Below, one piece after another: positions 6,840-7,466 of a DNA stretch of 7,466 bases (positions are counted from its first letter, which is position 1; every line of letters begins with the position of its first letter). Location of the stretch: the NCBI GenBank assembly GCA_015655565.1, contig JAATEU010000493.1, forward strand, positions 1-7,466, read 5' to 3'. This stretch comes from Clostridiales bacterium (GTDB lineage: Bacteria > Bacillota > Clostridia > Lachnospirales > Lachnospiraceae). A model generated the notes under the pieces. That model saw only the letters and a list, made by a program, of their open reading frames with translations, was not told the origin of the DNA and made no database searches. The position numbers and the translations under genes are program-made.

Positions 6840-6899
6840 TGTCTGCCCTCTTTCAGTACCTCCTTGCCCTTATTTCGTATAAGGGCAGGTATCGCTGTT
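6840..6899 (-). promoter_or_regulatory. 60-nt leader with hairpin and alternative pairing at the ribosome-binding site
   Basis: On the minus strand TGCCCTTAT (6879-6887) pairs perfectly with ATAAGGGCA (6865-6873) over a 5-nt loop. AGGAGG follows at 6859-6864. Further on, AGGGCAG (6843-6849), which overlaps the GAGGG ribosome-binding site of the 171-aa gene, can pair with CTGCCCT (6882-6888), the same strand that forms the hairpin. The two structures exclude each other. No T run follows the hairpin, so it is not an intrinsic terminator. Control of translation or mRNA processing between the 125-aa and 171-aa genes is inference. Confidence 0.45.
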
Positions 6900-7277
6900 T
6901 TAACTGCCGGTATATATTACCTTTACAATATTCCCCGAATAATCATATTGATAAGATTTTGTATAGTCCGATTGGGGAACGCCGGAAAAATCAAATTCCT
7001 GGTAATTGTAATTTTCCTTTAATATTGGCAAATCATTAATTTGTATATCACAACCAATATCACCAGATAGTACCGTAATCAGCTCTGCATATGAAACCTT
7101 ACTATTATCTGGTTTATCATAAGACTGTTCATATAGTATGTTTTGATTATCTGCCACGTTTTTCATTGCAGTTATAAAATAATTTAATTCCCTGTTCTGA
7201 TATAAGAGCAAGGTACCGGCTATACAAAATATAAAAATATATGCAGCTATTTCTAAATAATCCGTAATGTTCTTCAT
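6900..7277 (-). CDS. Small membrane-anchored exported protein, 125 aa
   Basis: The product starts MKNITDYLEIAAYIFIFCIA. One hydrophobic segment runs over about 9-26, then LLYQNRELNYF and a soluble domain of about 95 residues that includes VSYAELITVLSGDIGCDIQI and ends in YDYSGNIVKVIYTGS. I know no named domain for it; architecture and neighbours suggest the same exported membrane-anchored class as the 171-aa and 317-aa proteins. The start is uncertain: GTG at 7320-7322 and ATG at 7287-7289 are in frame upstream, but neither has a good ribosome-binding site. ATG 7275-7277 has a weak GGGTG 5 nt upstream and puts the hydrophobic segment at a normal distance from the N-terminus. The upstream leader contains a hairpin and a long inverted repeat. 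Sixty nt separate it from the next gene. Confidence 0.65.
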   Translation of the reverse strand: MKNITDYLEIAAYIFIFCIAGTLLLYQNRELNYFITAMKNVADNQNILYEQSYDKPDNSKVSYAELITVLSGDIGCDIQINDLPILKENYNYQEFDFSGVPQSDYTKSYQYDYSGNIVKVIYTGS

Positions 7278-7293
7278 CTTTACACCCATTGCA

Positions 7294-7315
7294 TACCGCA
7301 GGTTTACCTGTGGTA
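7294..7315. repeat. Short hairpin just before the 125-aa gene
   Basis: Arms 7294-7302 and 7307-7315 form a 9-bp stem over a 4-nt loop, with one non-Watson-Crick position: G·U if the plus strand is transcribed, A·C on the minus strand. It ends 17 nt before the chosen ATG of the 125-aa gene, so in that transcript it could affect initiation. Overlap with the alternative upstream starts (GTG 7320, ATG 7287) is another reason to prefer the later ATG. Chance is possible. Confidence 0.3.
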
Positions 7316-7332
7316 CTGCCACAAATAAAAAT

Positions 7333-7386
7333 GGTTGAAAGAATCACTAAGTAGCATCCTTTCTCTATTTATATTTTCTTTCAACC
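7333..7386. repeat. 11-bp perfect inverted repeat with 32-bp spacer
   Basis: GGTTGAAAGAA (7333-7343) is matched exactly by TTCTTTCAACC (7376-7386). The spacer carries, on the minus strand, TATAAATAGAGAAAGG before an ATG that opens only a 17-codon frame. The repeat lies about 55 nt upstream of the 125-aa start. It could be an RNA stem-loop in the leader or a protein-binding dyad. I found no sign of a transposase or a target duplication that would make it an element end. Confidence 0.5.
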
Positions 7387-7388
7387 TT

Positions 7389-7466
7389 TCAGACATGCCG
7401 GGCGGCTTCGCCTTCCGGCACAAACAATGTATGAAATCTGTTCAAAATCTTTTTATTATGATATGA
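7389..7466 (-). CDS. Possible C-terminal end of an upstream gene (25 residues visible)
   Basis: One minus-strand frame is open from the window edge to a TGA at 7389-7391 and ends NRFHTLFVPEGEAARHV. The last ten codons are formed by the GC-rich palindrome at 7396-7420. The open length is too short to be significant, and the other two frames have early stops. If real, this would be the gene just before the three membrane-protein genes. It may equally be intergenic sequence holding a dispersed repeat. Confidence 0.28.
   Translation of the reverse strand, partial: SYHNKKILNRFHTLFVPEGEAARHV
7396..7420. repeat. GC-rich palindromic hairpin, possible dispersed repeat
   Basis: TGCCGG (7396-7401) and CCGGCA (7415-7420) form the outer stem. 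GGC (7404-7406) and GCC (7410-7412) form an inner stem over a TTC loop, with two intervening positions on each side (one a possible G·U on the plus strand). The 25 bp stand out sharply from the AT-rich surroundings. Neither side is followed by a T run, so it is not an intrinsic terminator. The form is that of a REP-like intergenic repeat, but copy number cannot be judged from one window. Confidence 0.45.

Noticed and set aside
6865..6887. The 9-bp hairpin read as an intrinsic terminator
   Set aside because: On the minus strand it is followed by AGGAGG, not a T run. On the plus strand the following bases are GGTATCGC. Neither supports termination.
7147..7347. Minus-strand 66-codon frame with several cysteines near its start
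   Set aside because: It overlaps most of the 125-aa gene in another frame, starts with GTG without a ribosome-binding site, and its later half is the out-of-frame reading of a membrane segment.

Overview
The window is AT-rich DNA. Its ribosome-binding sites (AGGAG, AAGGGAG, AGGGGG), TTG start codon use and protein families suggest a low-GC Firmicute of the class Clostridia, possibly a Lachnospiraceae-like anaerobe. This placement is inference. All convincing genes lie on the minus strand, so the biological order runs from the right edge to the left.

Layout in transcription order. (1) 7323-7466 holds an uncertain gene tail, a GC-rich palindrome and an 11-bp inverted repeat. (2) 6324-7277 plus 5384-6337 encode three small proteins of 125, 171 and 317 aa. 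Each has one N-terminal membrane segment and an exported soluble domain. The second and third genes overlap by 14 nt. The 60-nt leader between the first two can fold in two mutually exclusive ways. (3) 5087-5383 is an AT-rich intergenic region with two candidate promoters and a 22-codon mini-ORF. (4) 3823-5070 encodes a secreted protein with two degenerate S-layer homology (SLH) repeats. (5) 568-3804, 18 nt further on, encodes a 1078-aa secreted protein resembling the clostridial DUF5704 / Athe_2463-type surface proteins. (6) 185-567 contains no good gene, only a degenerate open frame, plus the promoter and candidate operator of the next gene. (7) 1-169 is the start of a nucleotidyltransferase-family protein (NTP_transf_6 / COG3575 type), cut by the window edge.

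Taken together, the five central genes look like a cell-surface assembly module: three membrane-anchored minor-pilin-like or TadE-like proteins, a wall-binding SLH protein and a very large exported protein. From memory, such gene sets sit beside Tad/Flp-type pilus genes in some Clostridia, but no Tad ATPase, platform protein or major pilin is visible here. The link is therefore inference. The nucleotidyltransferase gene appears to be an unrelated neighbour with its own promoter.

No tRNA, rRNA, CRISPR array, insertion sequence or convincing Rho-independent terminator was seen.
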